Positions 7,827 through 15,116 of a stretch of DNA of 34,809 bases are shown here, piece after piece (position 1 is the first letter of the stretch; every line of letters starts with the position of its first letter). A model generated the notes under the pieces. It made no database searches. It had not been told where the DNA came from and worked only from the letters and a program-made list of their open reading frames with translations. The stretch is from SAT2750 sp964476375 (GTDB lineage: Bacteria; Planctomycetota; Planctomycetia; Pirellulales; Pirellulaceae). The position numbers and the translations under genes are program-made. The DNA lies in assembly GCA_964476375.1 (NCBI GenBank), contig CAYYZW010000079.1, positions 1 to 34,809 of the forward strand, given 5' to 3'.

Positions 7827-9110
7827 CTACTTTTCACCGACCGCGTAAAGGGCCTTGAACGTCCGCAGGTAAATCCGCCCGCCACTGATGGCGGGAGAGG
7901 CGGCCAGCGATTCTTCCATGGTATTGGTTGCCAGCAGCTTGAATTCCTTGCCCGGCTGGCAGACGCTCACCGTTCCGTCCCGTGCCGAGAGATAGATCTT
8001 GCCATCGGCATAGACAGGGGACGCGCGGTGGCGGTCGGCATGGGTGCGTGATTCGTAGAACTGTTTTCCGGTGGCCCGGTCCAGCGCGATCAGGTTTCCG
8101 TTCTGCCGGTTCAGGTAGACGATGTCGTCCAGCACCAGGGGCGAGGGGACATCGGGCGTGATGTCGAACGACCAGTGGATGAACTTCTCGTTGTCGGTGA
8201 TGTTACCGCTCCCGTCGGGCCGCAGTGCCAGGGTCACTCCCCGCTTGGCCGAGGGAACGATGATCAGGCCGGGGATTGCCAGCGGGGAGGCGACGAAGCG
8301 GAGCGTGGGATCGTAGGTGGGCGGATGCAGGCCGCCACAGCGCCACAGTTCACTGCCGTCGTCCAGGTCATGGGCGACGATATAGTCGGCCCCGTGGCTG
8401 AGCAGGTAAGCCCGCTGCTTGTCGCGGTAAAGGACGGGCGAGGCATAGGAATGTTCATTCTCGGCGTAGGCTTCGCTGGGCCGACCGGTCTTCCAGAGCG
8501 TGGCGCCGCTTGCCTTGTCCAGGGCGGCGATGGTCGCTTCGCGGGTGTCCGCTTTCCCGTCGCCGTGAATCAACTGCAGGTACAGTCGATCCCCATCGAG
8601 AACGGGCGTGGAGGTCATGCCAAAGGCGATACGGAATTTCCCAAACCGTTCCTGCAGGTCAATCTTCCAGGTTTCGTCCCCGTTGACGGTGTAGCACGCC
8701 AGCGCCCCGTTGGTGAACATCACCCAGACGTGTTTTCCGTCGGTCGAGGGTGAGGGGGAGGCAGCATTTCCCTCGTCCCCACGGACTACCTTGTTCCCCT
8801 CGCTCACGACGCGCTTCCAGAGCACCTTGCCGGAGGTCTGGACGCAGAGCAGCACCAGCTGGTCTCCCTCGGTGCTGCTGAGGAAGATTCGGTCCTTCCA
8901 GATCACGGGGGTGGCACCACCCGGGCCCGGCAGCGGAACGCGCCAGGCGATGTTTTCCGTCTTGCTCCACGTGAGCGGTAGTCCTGTCTCATGACTGACG
9001 CCGTCGAGCTTGGCGCCGCGCCACTGGGGCCAGTTTTCCGCGGCGGCACGTGGATGGCTGGAGATCAGCAGGCCGGCCGTGACGACAAGAAGCAGGAAGG
9101 GAGTTCGCAT
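7827..9110 (-). CDS. Secreted PQQ-binding-like beta-propeller protein
   Basis: The ATG at 9110 starts a signal peptide (MRTPFLLLVVTAGLLISS..., cleavage near AAAE) with a purine-rich stretch upstream; an in-frame extension to 9164 is charged and unlikely to be translated. The 427-residue product has the planctomycete-typical ENWPQWRGAKLDGVS opening. It then has repeated PQQ-propeller blades of the pattern 'ASPVLYRDK / G-x-x-Y-x-L-S / D-x-x-[ST]-G-x-x-[LW]W', for example LDKASGATLWK, HDLDDGSELWR, LDRATGKQFYE. It resembles the BamB/quinoprotein-dehydrogenase propeller group. These abundant planctomycete proteins are mostly uncharacterised, and PQQ binding or catalysis is not implied by the blades alone. 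No partner gene (cytochrome or dehydrogenase) is adjacent. The stop is 4 bases from that of the convergent metalloprotease. Confidence 0.85.
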   Translation of the reverse strand: MRTPFLLLVVTAGLLISSHPRAAAENWPQWRGAKLDGVSHETGLPLTWSKTENIAWRVPLPGPGGATPVIWKDRIFLSSTEGDQLVLLCVQTSGKVLWKRVVSEGNKVVRGDEGNAASPSPSTDGKHVWVMFTNGALACYTVNGDETWKIDLQERFGKFRIAFGMTSTPVLDGDRLYLQLIHGDGKADTREATIAALDKASGATLWKTGRPSEAYAENEHSYASPVLYRDKQRAYLLSHGADYIVAHDLDDGSELWRCGGLHPPTYDPTLRFVASPLAIPGLIIVPSAKRGVTLALRPDGSGNITDNEKFIHWSFDITPDVPSPLVLDDIVYLNRQNGNLIALDRATGKQFYESRTHADRHRASPVYADGKIYLSARDGTVSVCQPGKEFKLLATNTMEESLAASPAISGGRIYLRTFKALYAVGEK

Positions 9111-9402
9111 GGCAAAAGCTCTTTTCTCTCGGTGGGACGTTTCGGGGTGGGGAAACAGGATCAATTCCCAAAAAGGTAATCGCTGGGGCCCTTCGCGGTC
9201 AAGTTACTGGAGGGTTTCATCTCCCCGGGAGGCTAATCGTCAAACTTCCCCTGACTGGAAGAGTCACCGTCATTGGGACATGTCGAATGCCACGGCGGCT
9301 GGTCAACCGGCCATCCTGCCGATGCCGATCCTGATTGCATCGAGGCGGTGATGGCGTACGGTCACTCCCGCCCTTCCCTTCTCTTTGCCGGGTCTGCATT
9401 CG

Positions 9403-9642
9403 ATGACGGAACCGAACGGCCACACGCTACTTGAAGAGCTGGATGCCCGGCAGGACGAGGTCCTCGGGCAGCTGGACCAGCTCAATGAACAGATCGAGGA
9501 CGTGCTGGAAGAATGGACCGGAGGGCCCAAGGAGACGGAGCAGTCCGGGGAATCGGAAGCGCCGCTGGATGAGGAGCCGATGGATGAGGAGCCGGTGGAT
9601 GAGGAGGCGGTGGATGAGGAGCCGGTGGATGAGGCCGCCTAG
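9403..9642 (+). CDS. Small acidic protein with DEEPV repeats, unknown function
   Basis: The ATG at 9403 gives 79 residues; a TTG at 9385 is an alternative and neither has a clear ribosome binding site. The N-terminal half is a probable coiled coil (LLEELDARQDEVLGQLDQLN, followed by EQIEDVLEEW). The C-terminal half is a string of D-E-E-P-[MV] pentads encoded by a 15-bp tandem repeat. There are no cysteines, no signal peptide and no membrane segment, so it is probably a soluble cytoplasmic protein. I do not recognise a family. That it is coding is supported by consistent amphipathic heptads and by its frame ending exactly at the stop of convergent nadC. The two genes overlap by 4 bases in a CTAG palindrome, in which both strands read TAG stops. 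Confidence 0.65.
   Translation: MTEPNGHTLLEELDARQDEVLGQLDQLNEQIEDVLEEWTGGPKETEQSGESEAPLDEEPMDEEPVDEEAVDEEPVDEAA
9568..9639 (+). repeat. 15-bp tandem repeat, four full copies plus a partial
   Basis: Units of the form GATGAGGAGCCGGTG occupy 9568-9582, 9583-9597, 9598-9612 and 9613-9627, followed by a degenerate partial copy. Each full unit encodes Asp-Glu-Glu-Pro/Ala-Met/Val. The few substitutions (A for G, G for C) show it is a coding minisatellite likely to vary in copy number. Confidence 0.85.
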
Positions 9643-10592
9643 CCTCTTCTTTTCTCATCGACCCAGTCCAGGCCGATGTCCAGGGCGCTGGCTGCATGCG
9701 TGAGAGCACCCACGCTAATTCGCTCCACGCCGCTTGTGGCGATGGCCGCAAGCTTCTCGAGCGTGACACCACCGGAGGCCTCCAGTTGCGTGGCGGGGGA
9801 GAGCCGGTCACGACAGGCCACCGCTTCTTGCAGCATCTCTGCTGACATGTTGTCCAGCAGCACGATATCGGGAGTAGCCGCCAGGGCATCGGCCAGCTGG
9901 TCGAGCGTGTCGACCTCGATTTCGACCAGCAGGTTCTCCGGCATTGGGTTGTCCGCCTGGTACTGCTCGATAAACCCGCGGACCTGTCGGAGTGCAGCGG
10001 CAGGGCTGGCTGCTTCCTGGTTGTCCCTCGTTGCCAGGTGATTGTCCTTGATCAGGATGCCGTCAAAAAGCCCGCCACGATGGTTGGATCCTCCGCCGCA
10101 GCGGACGGCGTACTTTTCCAGCCGCCGCCAGCCGGGGGTTGTTTTTCGTGTGTCATAGATGCGTGCCGTACTGCCTGCAATCTGGTCGACGTACTGACGC
10201 GTGAGCGTGGCGATTCCGCTGAGGCGGCCGACCAGGTTCAGTAGAGGTCGCTCCACCACCAGCAGGTCCCTGGAGGAACCGGAAAGGGTTCCCAGCGATT
10301 GACCGGCCTGGGCCGGGGCACTGTCCTGGGCAATGGGGGACCAGGTGATCTGGGCATTCATTTCATCGAGGATCACCGGGATCGCGGCCAGGCCTGCCAG
10401 CGTTCCCTGTTGGCGGCTTACGACCTCGGCCGCTCCTTCCGCTCCGGCGGGAACCTGCGCCAGGGTTGTCCAGTCGTGGTACCGGTCAAGGTCTTCCAGC
10501 ACGGCAAGTCGAATCAGCAGTCGGAGGTGATGTTCCAGTTCATCATCCCACTGGACCTGGCGGTAGTCGGGAGTGGCGGGGGATTCGTTCAT
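9639..10592 (-). CDS. nadC: Nicotinate-nucleotide pyrophosphorylase (carboxylating), quinolinate phosphoribosyltransferase
   Basis: The product makes nicotinate mononucleotide from quinolinate and PRPP in de novo NAD synthesis, in the cytoplasm. The 317-residue protein covers the whole family length (usually 280-300) with a short N-terminal extension. Recognisable family blocks are the N-terminal LAVLEDLDRYHDWTT, ERPLLNLVGRLSGIAT, then YDTRKTTPGWRRLEKYAVRC and GGGSNHRGGLFDGILIKDNH (PRPP and quinolinate-binding Arg, His and Lys). Further on are VEIEVDTLDQ, DIVLLDNMS, and the C-terminal EASGGVTLEKLAAIATSGV and ISVGALTHA. No nadA or nadB is adjacent. The gene is divergent from the helix-hairpin-helix gene at 10729 across 136 bp, and its stop overlaps the stop of the small acidic gene. 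Confidence 0.95.
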   Translation of the reverse strand: MNESPATPDYRQVQWDDELEHHLRLLIRLAVLEDLDRYHDWTTLAQVPAGAEGAAEVVSRQQGTLAGLAAIPVILDEMNAQITWSPIAQDSAPAQAGQSLGTLSGSSRDLLVVERPLLNLVGRLSGIATLTRQYVDQIAGSTARIYDTRKTTPGWRRLEKYAVRCGGGSNHRGGLFDGILIKDNHLATRDNQEAASPAAALRQVRGFIEQYQADNPMPENLLVEIEVDTLDQLADALAATPDIVLLDNMSAEMLQEAVACRDRLSPATQLEASGGVTLEKLAAIATSGVERISVGALTHAASALDIGLDWVDEKRRG

Positions 10593-10728
10593 GGCAGGTG
10601 GTGACAGGGTTTTCTTTTTTCCCAGGTTGCCTCCCGGGGGATGCTCCCGGATGATTCATTGTCGAGGAGTTAAGCAGGGAAGCAACCGGGTGGTGGAGGA
10701 TTCGCCTTTTTGAAGGGGGAGCAAGGCG

Positions 10729-11100
10729 GTGGAGTGGATCTGGAAAGAGCGTGATCTGAAGACATTGTCATGGCTCATGCTACTTGCCTGTTTCGGCGTG
10801 TCGGCACGGGGATGGTCGCTGGCGGGGCCTTCCGGGCGTCGTTTCCAAACGGATCAACCGCTTCGCCGGCCGATCGACTACCGTGTCGATTTGAACCGGG
10901 GCACCTGGATAGAATATGTTATGGTGCCCGGGATCGGTGAGAAAACGGCCAGGGCCATCGTCCTGTGGCGCCGTGAACATGGCCTGTTCACGTCGGTGGA
11001 TGAACTGGACCAGGTGCCTGGGATTGGCCCAGTGACAAGGGAAAAAGCGAGGCCGTTTCTTTTCGTGACACCGCCGGTTCATCATTCAAAGCCATCCTGA
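10729..11100 (+). CDS. ComEA-like helix-hairpin-helix protein
   Basis: A GTG start at 10729 is supported by an AGGGGGAG ribosome binding site ending 8 bases upstream. The 123-residue product has a short N-terminal hydrophobic segment (about residues 13-26, LSWLMLLACFGVSA) that could be a signal anchor. The C-terminal half is a tandem helix-hairpin-helix DNA-binding domain: DLNRGTWIEYVMVPGIGEKT, then IVLWRREHGLFTSVDELDQV and PGIGPVTREKARPF. This is the ComEA/competence-protein pattern, in which the domain binds double-stranded DNA outside the inner membrane. It could equally be an uncharacterised DNA-binding protein, because no other competence gene is nearby. uvrB follows after 24 bases on the same strand, so the two are probably co-transcribed. 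Confidence 0.8.
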   Translation: MEWIWKERDLKTLSWLMLLACFGVSARGWSLAGPSGRRFQTDQPLRRPIDYRVDLNRGTWIEYVMVPGIGEKTARAIVLWRREHGLFTSVDELDQVPGIGPVTREKARPFLFVTPPVHHSKPS

Positions 11101-11124
11101 ATTTATCGTTGAGGTTCGACCCCC

Positions 11125-13200
11125 TTGAGTTTTCAGCTTCACAAACCATTTGAACCGGCTGGTGACCAGCCCCAGGCCATTCAGGCGCTTGCCGAGGGCC
11201 TGGAGAAGGGCCAGGGGGAACAGGTCTTGATGGGGGTGACCGGGTCCGGCAAGACCTTCACGATGGCCAACGTGATCCAGCAGGTGCAGTTGCCGACCAT
11301 GGTGATCTCGCACAACAAGACACTTGCTGCCCAGCTTTACTCCGAGTTCAAGGGGTTTTTCCCCAATAATGCGGTTCACTATTTTGTCAGTTACTACGAC
11401 TACTACCAGCCCGAGGCGTACATTCCACAGCGTGACATCTACATTGAAAAAGATGCCTCCATCAACGAGGAGATCGACCGCCTGCGGCTTGCTTCCACCA
11501 GTTCGCTGGTCAGTCGCAAGGACGTGATCATCATCGCCAGTGTCTCGAGTATCTATGGCCTCGGGTCTCCGGAGGATTACAAGGAAATGATGGTGGCGTT
11601 GTCGCGGGGCCAGCAGGTGGATCGTGACGAGATGCTGATGAAGCTGGTGGATATCCAGTATGAGCGCAACGATGTCTCGTTTGAACGCTCCAAGTTCCGG
11701 GTGCGGGGGGACTGCGTCGAGATCTGGCCCTCTTATGAACAGTTCGCTTTTCGTATCGAGTTCTGGGGAGACGAGGTTGACCAGCTGGCGATCATTAACC
11801 CGCTGACCGGCGAGACGATCAGTCGTGAGGACCGGCTTTTCATCTACCCGGCCAAGCATTTCGTCATGCCCGATGAAAGGGTGGCAGGGGCCGTTGCGGA
11901 GATCCGCGAGGAACTGGAAGAACAGCTGGAGAAGTTCCGTGGCGAGGGAAAGTTGCTCGAGGCTCAGCGGCTCAGTGCCCGGACCCGATTTGACCTGGAA
12001 ATGATGCAGGAGATGGGATATTGCCCTGGCGTGGAAAACTACAGCCGTGCCCTCTCGGGGCGAAAGCCGGGCCAGCCCCCCTCGACACTCTATGATTTTT
12101 TCCCGGATGATTTCCTCCTCTTCGTGGATGAATCCCATGCCACCGTTCCCCAGGTGCGGGCGATGTATGCGGGGGACCGGAGCCGCAAGACAACGCTGGT
12201 CGAACATGGTTTCCGTCTGCCCAGTGCGCTCGATAACCGTCCCCTGACCTTCGAGGAATGGCAGCAGAAGAACCCGCGGGTGATCTATGTCTCGGCGACC
12301 CCCGGGGACTTCGAGCTTTCCCAGACCGACGGGGAACTGGTCGAACAGGTGATCCGTCCTACCGGCCTGCTCGACCCGGAAATCGAGGTGGTCTCGGCCC
12401 GCGGCCAGGTTCCCCACCTCTTGGGTCAGATTCGTGAAAGAGCAGCTCTTGGCGAACGGGTTCTTGTCACGGCTCTCACCAAGCGTCTCTCGGAGGATCT
12501 CTCGGACTACCTGGTGCGGGAGGGAGTTGCCTGCAAGTGGCTGCACAGCGAGCTGGACGCCTTTGAGCGGGTGGAGCTGTTGCGGAGTCTTCGGGAAGGA
12601 ACATTTGAGGCCCTGGTTGGCGTGAACCTGCTGCGGGAAGGCCTGGACCTGCCGGAGGTCTCCATGGTGGCCATCCTGGACGCCGACAAGGAAGGATTTC
12701 TGCGAAGTGAAACATCCCTGATCCAGACCATCGGCCGGGCGGCTCGGCACGTCAATGCACGGGTGATTCTCTATGCGGACAAGGTCACCAACTCGATGCA
12801 GAAAGCAATCGACGAGACCAGCCGGCGACGGGCGATCCAGCAGGCCTATAACAAGGAGCATGGAATCACGCCCGAGACCATTCAGAAGAATATCCGGGAC
12901 GGTATCGAAAGCGAGGCGGCGGCTCACCGCCAGGCGAACGAGGCTGTGGGGCGGGACGAGGAAGAACAGTATATTACCGAGGAATATATTCGCGAGCTGG
13001 AAGCGGAGATGATGGAGGCTGCCGAGCAGCTTGAATTTGAACGAGCCGCGGCGATCCGGGACCGGATCACCCAGATGCAGGATGCCATCGGTGAGAAGTT
13101 ATCCGACGTGCAGGTGGAATCCCACAAGCGTGGAAAGAGAGGTCGTCGGCAGAAGAAATCAGGCAGTCGTGTCCCGCGACCCCGGAAAATGTCGGAATGA
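11125..13200 (+). CDS. uvrB: Excinuclease ABC subunit B
   Basis: UvrB is the damage-verifying helicase-like subunit of UvrABC nucleotide excision repair. A TTG start at 11125 has GAGG at 11111-11114 upstream and begins the family opening FQLHKPFEPAGDQPQAI. The 691-residue product carries Walker A GVTGSGKT (37-44) and the beta-hairpin motif YYDYYQPEAYIPQ. It also has DESHAT (Walker B region), VIYVSATPGD, the C-terminal helicase motifs (GVNLLREGLDLPEV, IQTIGRAARH) and a C-terminal UVR domain (LEAEMMEAAEQLEFERAAAI) that contacts UvrA/UvrC. A basic tail of about 25 residues (KRGKRGRRQKKS) extends beyond the UVR domain. No uvrA or uvrC is in the window. A 250-bp spacer separates it from the sigma-factor gene. 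Confidence 0.97.
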   Translation: MSFQLHKPFEPAGDQPQAIQALAEGLEKGQGEQVLMGVTGSGKTFTMANVIQQVQLPTMVISHNKTLAAQLYSEFKGFFPNNAVHYFVSYYDYYQPEAYIPQRDIYIEKDASINEEIDRLRLASTSSLVSRKDVIIIASVSSIYGLGSPEDYKEMMVALSRGQQVDRDEMLMKLVDIQYERNDVSFERSKFRVRGDCVEIWPSYEQFAFRIEFWGDEVDQLAIINPLTGETISREDRLFIYPAKHFVMPDERVAGAVAEIREELEEQLEKFRGEGKLLEAQRLSARTRFDLEMMQEMGYCPGVENYSRALSGRKPGQPPSTLYDFFPDDFLLFVDESHATVPQVRAMYAGDRSRKTTLVEHGFRLPSALDNRPLTFEEWQQKNPRVIYVSATPGDFELSQTDGELVEQVIRPTGLLDPEIEVVSARGQVPHLLGQIRERAALGERVLVTALTKRLSEDLSDYLVREGVACKWLHSELDAFERVELLRSLREGTFEALVGVNLLREGLDLPEVSMVAILDADKEGFLRSETSLIQTIGRAARHVNARVILYADKVTNSMQKAIDETSRRRAIQQAYNKEHGITPETIQKNIRDGIESEAAAHRQANEAVGRDEEEQYITEEYIRELEAEMMEAAEQLEFERAAAIRDRITQMQDAIGEKLSDVQVESHKRGKRGRRQKKSGSRVPRPRKMSE

Positions 13201-13345
13201 TGTCCCGGCGGGCAGCCTCCTCGGAGCCGGAAAACAGGACGATGTGGCCTGTGGATTCTGGAACTTCAGCGAACTGCCGGCGTCTAAACACGTATGGCAA
13301 AAGAGGCTGCCGGAAAAAACGCCCCTCACCACGCAGTCCAGGAGA

Positions 13346-13373
13346 TGTAACTGGCATAGGGGTGCCATAGAAT
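13346..13373 (+). promoter_or_regulatory. Promoter candidate with an inverted repeat in its spacer, upstream of the ECF sigma gene
   Basis: A near-consensus -10 TAGAAT (13368-13373) lies about 17 bases after TGTAAC (13346-13351), which contains the AAC seen in many ECF -35 elements. The spacer holds TGGCA-N6-TGCCA (13352-13367), a perfect 5-bp inverted repeat placed where a repressor would block polymerase. This may be the autoregulated promoter of the sigma gene; it is inference from motif layout. Confidence 0.35.
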
Positions 13374-13453
13374 ACCGGTTTCTTCAAGTCGGGCGGGAAT
13401 AAAATGGTCTTTCCGTGGGTCAATACGGTAGCCGCGTTGGATGGAGTTCTCTA

Positions 13454-14062
13454 GTGGTCCCCAAGACATCACTTGTTGAAGCCATGGATGCGACCGCACC
13501 CCAGCCGGGTTGTGGCCAACAGGCTGCGATCCCGGATGACAAGAACGTCATCGAACAACTGATTCACCAGTACCACGGCGATGTCTATCGGTATGGTTTC
13601 CGGTTGTCAGGTAACGCGGCCGATGCAGATGACTTGGCACAGCAGGTCTTCCTGGCGGCCCACCAGAAGATCGGCCAGTTGCGTGAGATAGAGAGGGCCC
13701 GGGGCTGGTTGCTGGCGATTACCAGGAACCAGTTCCTCAAGATGTACCGCAGGCGTCGTCCGGTGGACAGTAGTAGCCTGGAACTGGATGTGAACCAGGT
13801 TCCGGATGATATCAGGAAAGAGGAATTTGACCAGGAGCGACTGCAGGCGGCCCTGGATGAGATGCCGGAGCCGTACCGCACGGTATTGTTCATGTTCTAT
13901 TTTGAAGACCTCTCCTACCAGGAGATTGCTGACACGATGCAGGTTGCGATCGGCACGGTGATGAGCCGACTGTCACGCGCCAAGGGACAACTGCGATACA
14001 AGCTGCTCTGTCCAGAGACGAAAGAGAACTCTCCGGCGGGCCGGGAGGGCAGGGAAACATGA
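13454..14062 (+). CDS. ECF-type RNA polymerase sigma factor (sigma-70 family)
   Basis: The frame is open from 13415. I favour a GTG at 13454 because GGAG at 13443-13446 lies 7 bases upstream; an ATG at 13484 is the alternative. The product (202 residues) has sigma region 2 (VYRYGFRLSGNAADADDLAQ, then QVFLAAHQKI and ARGWLLAITRNQFLKMYRRR). It also has region 4 with a helix-turn-helix (LDEMPEPYRTVLFMFYFEDL, SYQEIADTMQVAIGTVMSRL), and no region 1 or 3, as in ECF factors. ECF factors redirect RNA polymerase to envelope, stress or secretion genes. Its stop overlaps the start of the next gene (ATGA), which encodes a single-pass membrane protein in the position of an anti-sigma factor. A candidate autoregulatory promoter lies about 80 bp upstream. 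Confidence 0.9.
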   Translation: MVPKTSLVEAMDATAPQPGCGQQAAIPDDKNVIEQLIHQYHGDVYRYGFRLSGNAADADDLAQQVFLAAHQKIGQLREIERARGWLLAITRNQFLKMYRRRRPVDSSSLELDVNQVPDDIRKEEFDQERLQAALDEMPEPYRTVLFMFYFEDLSYQEIADTMQVAIGTVMSRLSRAKGQLRYKLLCPETKENSPAGREGRET

Positions 14063-14916
14063 CCAGAGACGACAAACAGCTTTACCTGGCGATTGATGCC
14101 TGTCGGCCAGGGAGCAGCGATGCCGATGGCCTCCGGCTGGATGAGACGGGCCAGGAACTGCTTCGGCGGTCAGAGCAATTTGACCGGCTTGTCCGCGAGA
14201 TGCTTTCTGACGGGGATGTGCCGGCAGACCTGGAAACCAGGCTGCTCGATCGGATTTCTGTGGAGCCGGCAGATGGGGGTGAAAGAGAACAGGCAGGTGA
14301 TCTGGTGATGGCAGCGGTTGGGGCCGAGGGGCCAACCGCTGACGAGGAGGCGGTTGTGGTTCGGGCGGCAGGGGCCGGGCACCAAGCAGGCCCTGGGGAA
14401 AGCCCTCGTCTCACTCGCCGGTTGCTGGTGGTGGCCAGCTCCCTTGGCCTGGCCGTGCTTGTCACGCTGGCCCTGGTCTGGCAGGGAGACGACCAGGGGG
14501 GTTCAGCGTTGCCGGCGCGGGAGCTGGCCGATCGGGCTGGTCGATGGCTTCCCCGCCTGGAGAAGCAGGTCGCCATGCCAGGACGCTGGTCAACAGCGAT
14601 CGACCAGGTGCCTGCAGAGTACGAGATGGACCGTCATGTCATTCCCGAGGCCCGGCAGTGGCAGGTGTTTTCCACCGGGCTGGATTCCGGTGCAGTCATG
14701 CTTGATCTCTCCTCACGGCGTCATGGGACGGCCTACCTGGTGGTGATCAAGACGTCCCGGCAGTATTCGCTTCCCCCCTACCCGCTTCAAAAACTGACCA
14801 GTACCGGGCAGTGGTCGCTGGCCGCCTGGCAGGCCGGGGACTCGTTGTTTGTGCTGGTCGGCGGCAGGGACGTGCAATCGCTGGATAGGCTGGTGCGATC
14901 CCCTGATTTCGGATAG
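14059..14916 (+). CDS. Putative membrane-anchored anti-sigma factor without a zinc motif
   Basis: The ATG at 14059 overlaps the sigma-factor stop by 4 bases, so translation is probably coupled. The 285-residue product has a cytoplasmic N-terminal segment (1-120), one transmembrane helix (about 121-141, LLVVASSLGLAVLVTLALVW) and an extracytoplasmic domain of about 145 residues. The N-terminus begins LYLAIDACRPGSSDADGLRL and continues with acidic helices to VPADLETRLLDRI. This layout is recurrent beside planctomycete ECF genes as I recall it. It lacks the HxxxCxxC zinc-anti-sigma motif, so the anti-sigma call rests on topology, gene overlap and pairing. The extracytoplasmic part (MDRHVIPEARQWQVFSTGLD, YLVVIKTSRQYSLPPYP) may sense an envelope signal. 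A membrane-bound sensor of another kind is possible. Confidence 0.65.
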   Translation: MTRDDKQLYLAIDACRPGSSDADGLRLDETGQELLRRSEQFDRLVREMLSDGDVPADLETRLLDRISVEPADGGEREQAGDLVMAAVGAEGPTADEEAVVVRAAGAGHQAGPGESPRLTRRLLVVASSLGLAVLVTLALVWQGDDQGGSALPARELADRAGRWLPRLEKQVAMPGRWSTAIDQVPAEYEMDRHVIPEARQWQVFSTGLDSGAVMLDLSSRRHGTAYLVVIKTSRQYSLPPYPLQKLTSTGQWSLAAWQAGDSLFVLVGGRDVQSLDRLVRSPDFG

Positions 14917-15116
14917 TTCGCCCCCCCGGGCGGAATCCCTGAAAGTCGGTCTAACCGGTACAATTACCTGTGTTGGATTGCTGCCCAGATAACCTCTGGT
15001 GATTGCTCTTAACGCGGCTTTCCCGGTTGGTCGAATCCGGTAGTATCGGCCCCTCGTGTGCGATGCCGGTTTCTCTTTTCGTCTCGTGCAGACGGCAATC
15101 AACAGGACCTGGAAAA

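Noticed and set aside
9568..9642. Short regularly spaced repeats considered as a CRISPR array
   Set aside because: Units are directly abutting 15-mers in a coding frame with no unique spacers.
11086..12927. Long minus-strand open frame opposite uvrB
   Set aside because: UvrB is unmistakable on the plus strand; the antisense product has no motifs or start signal.
15003..15116. Upstream extension of the carbamoyltransferase
   Set aside because: The family N-terminus starts exactly at the ATG at 15117 with a ribosome binding site; the extension is unconserved.
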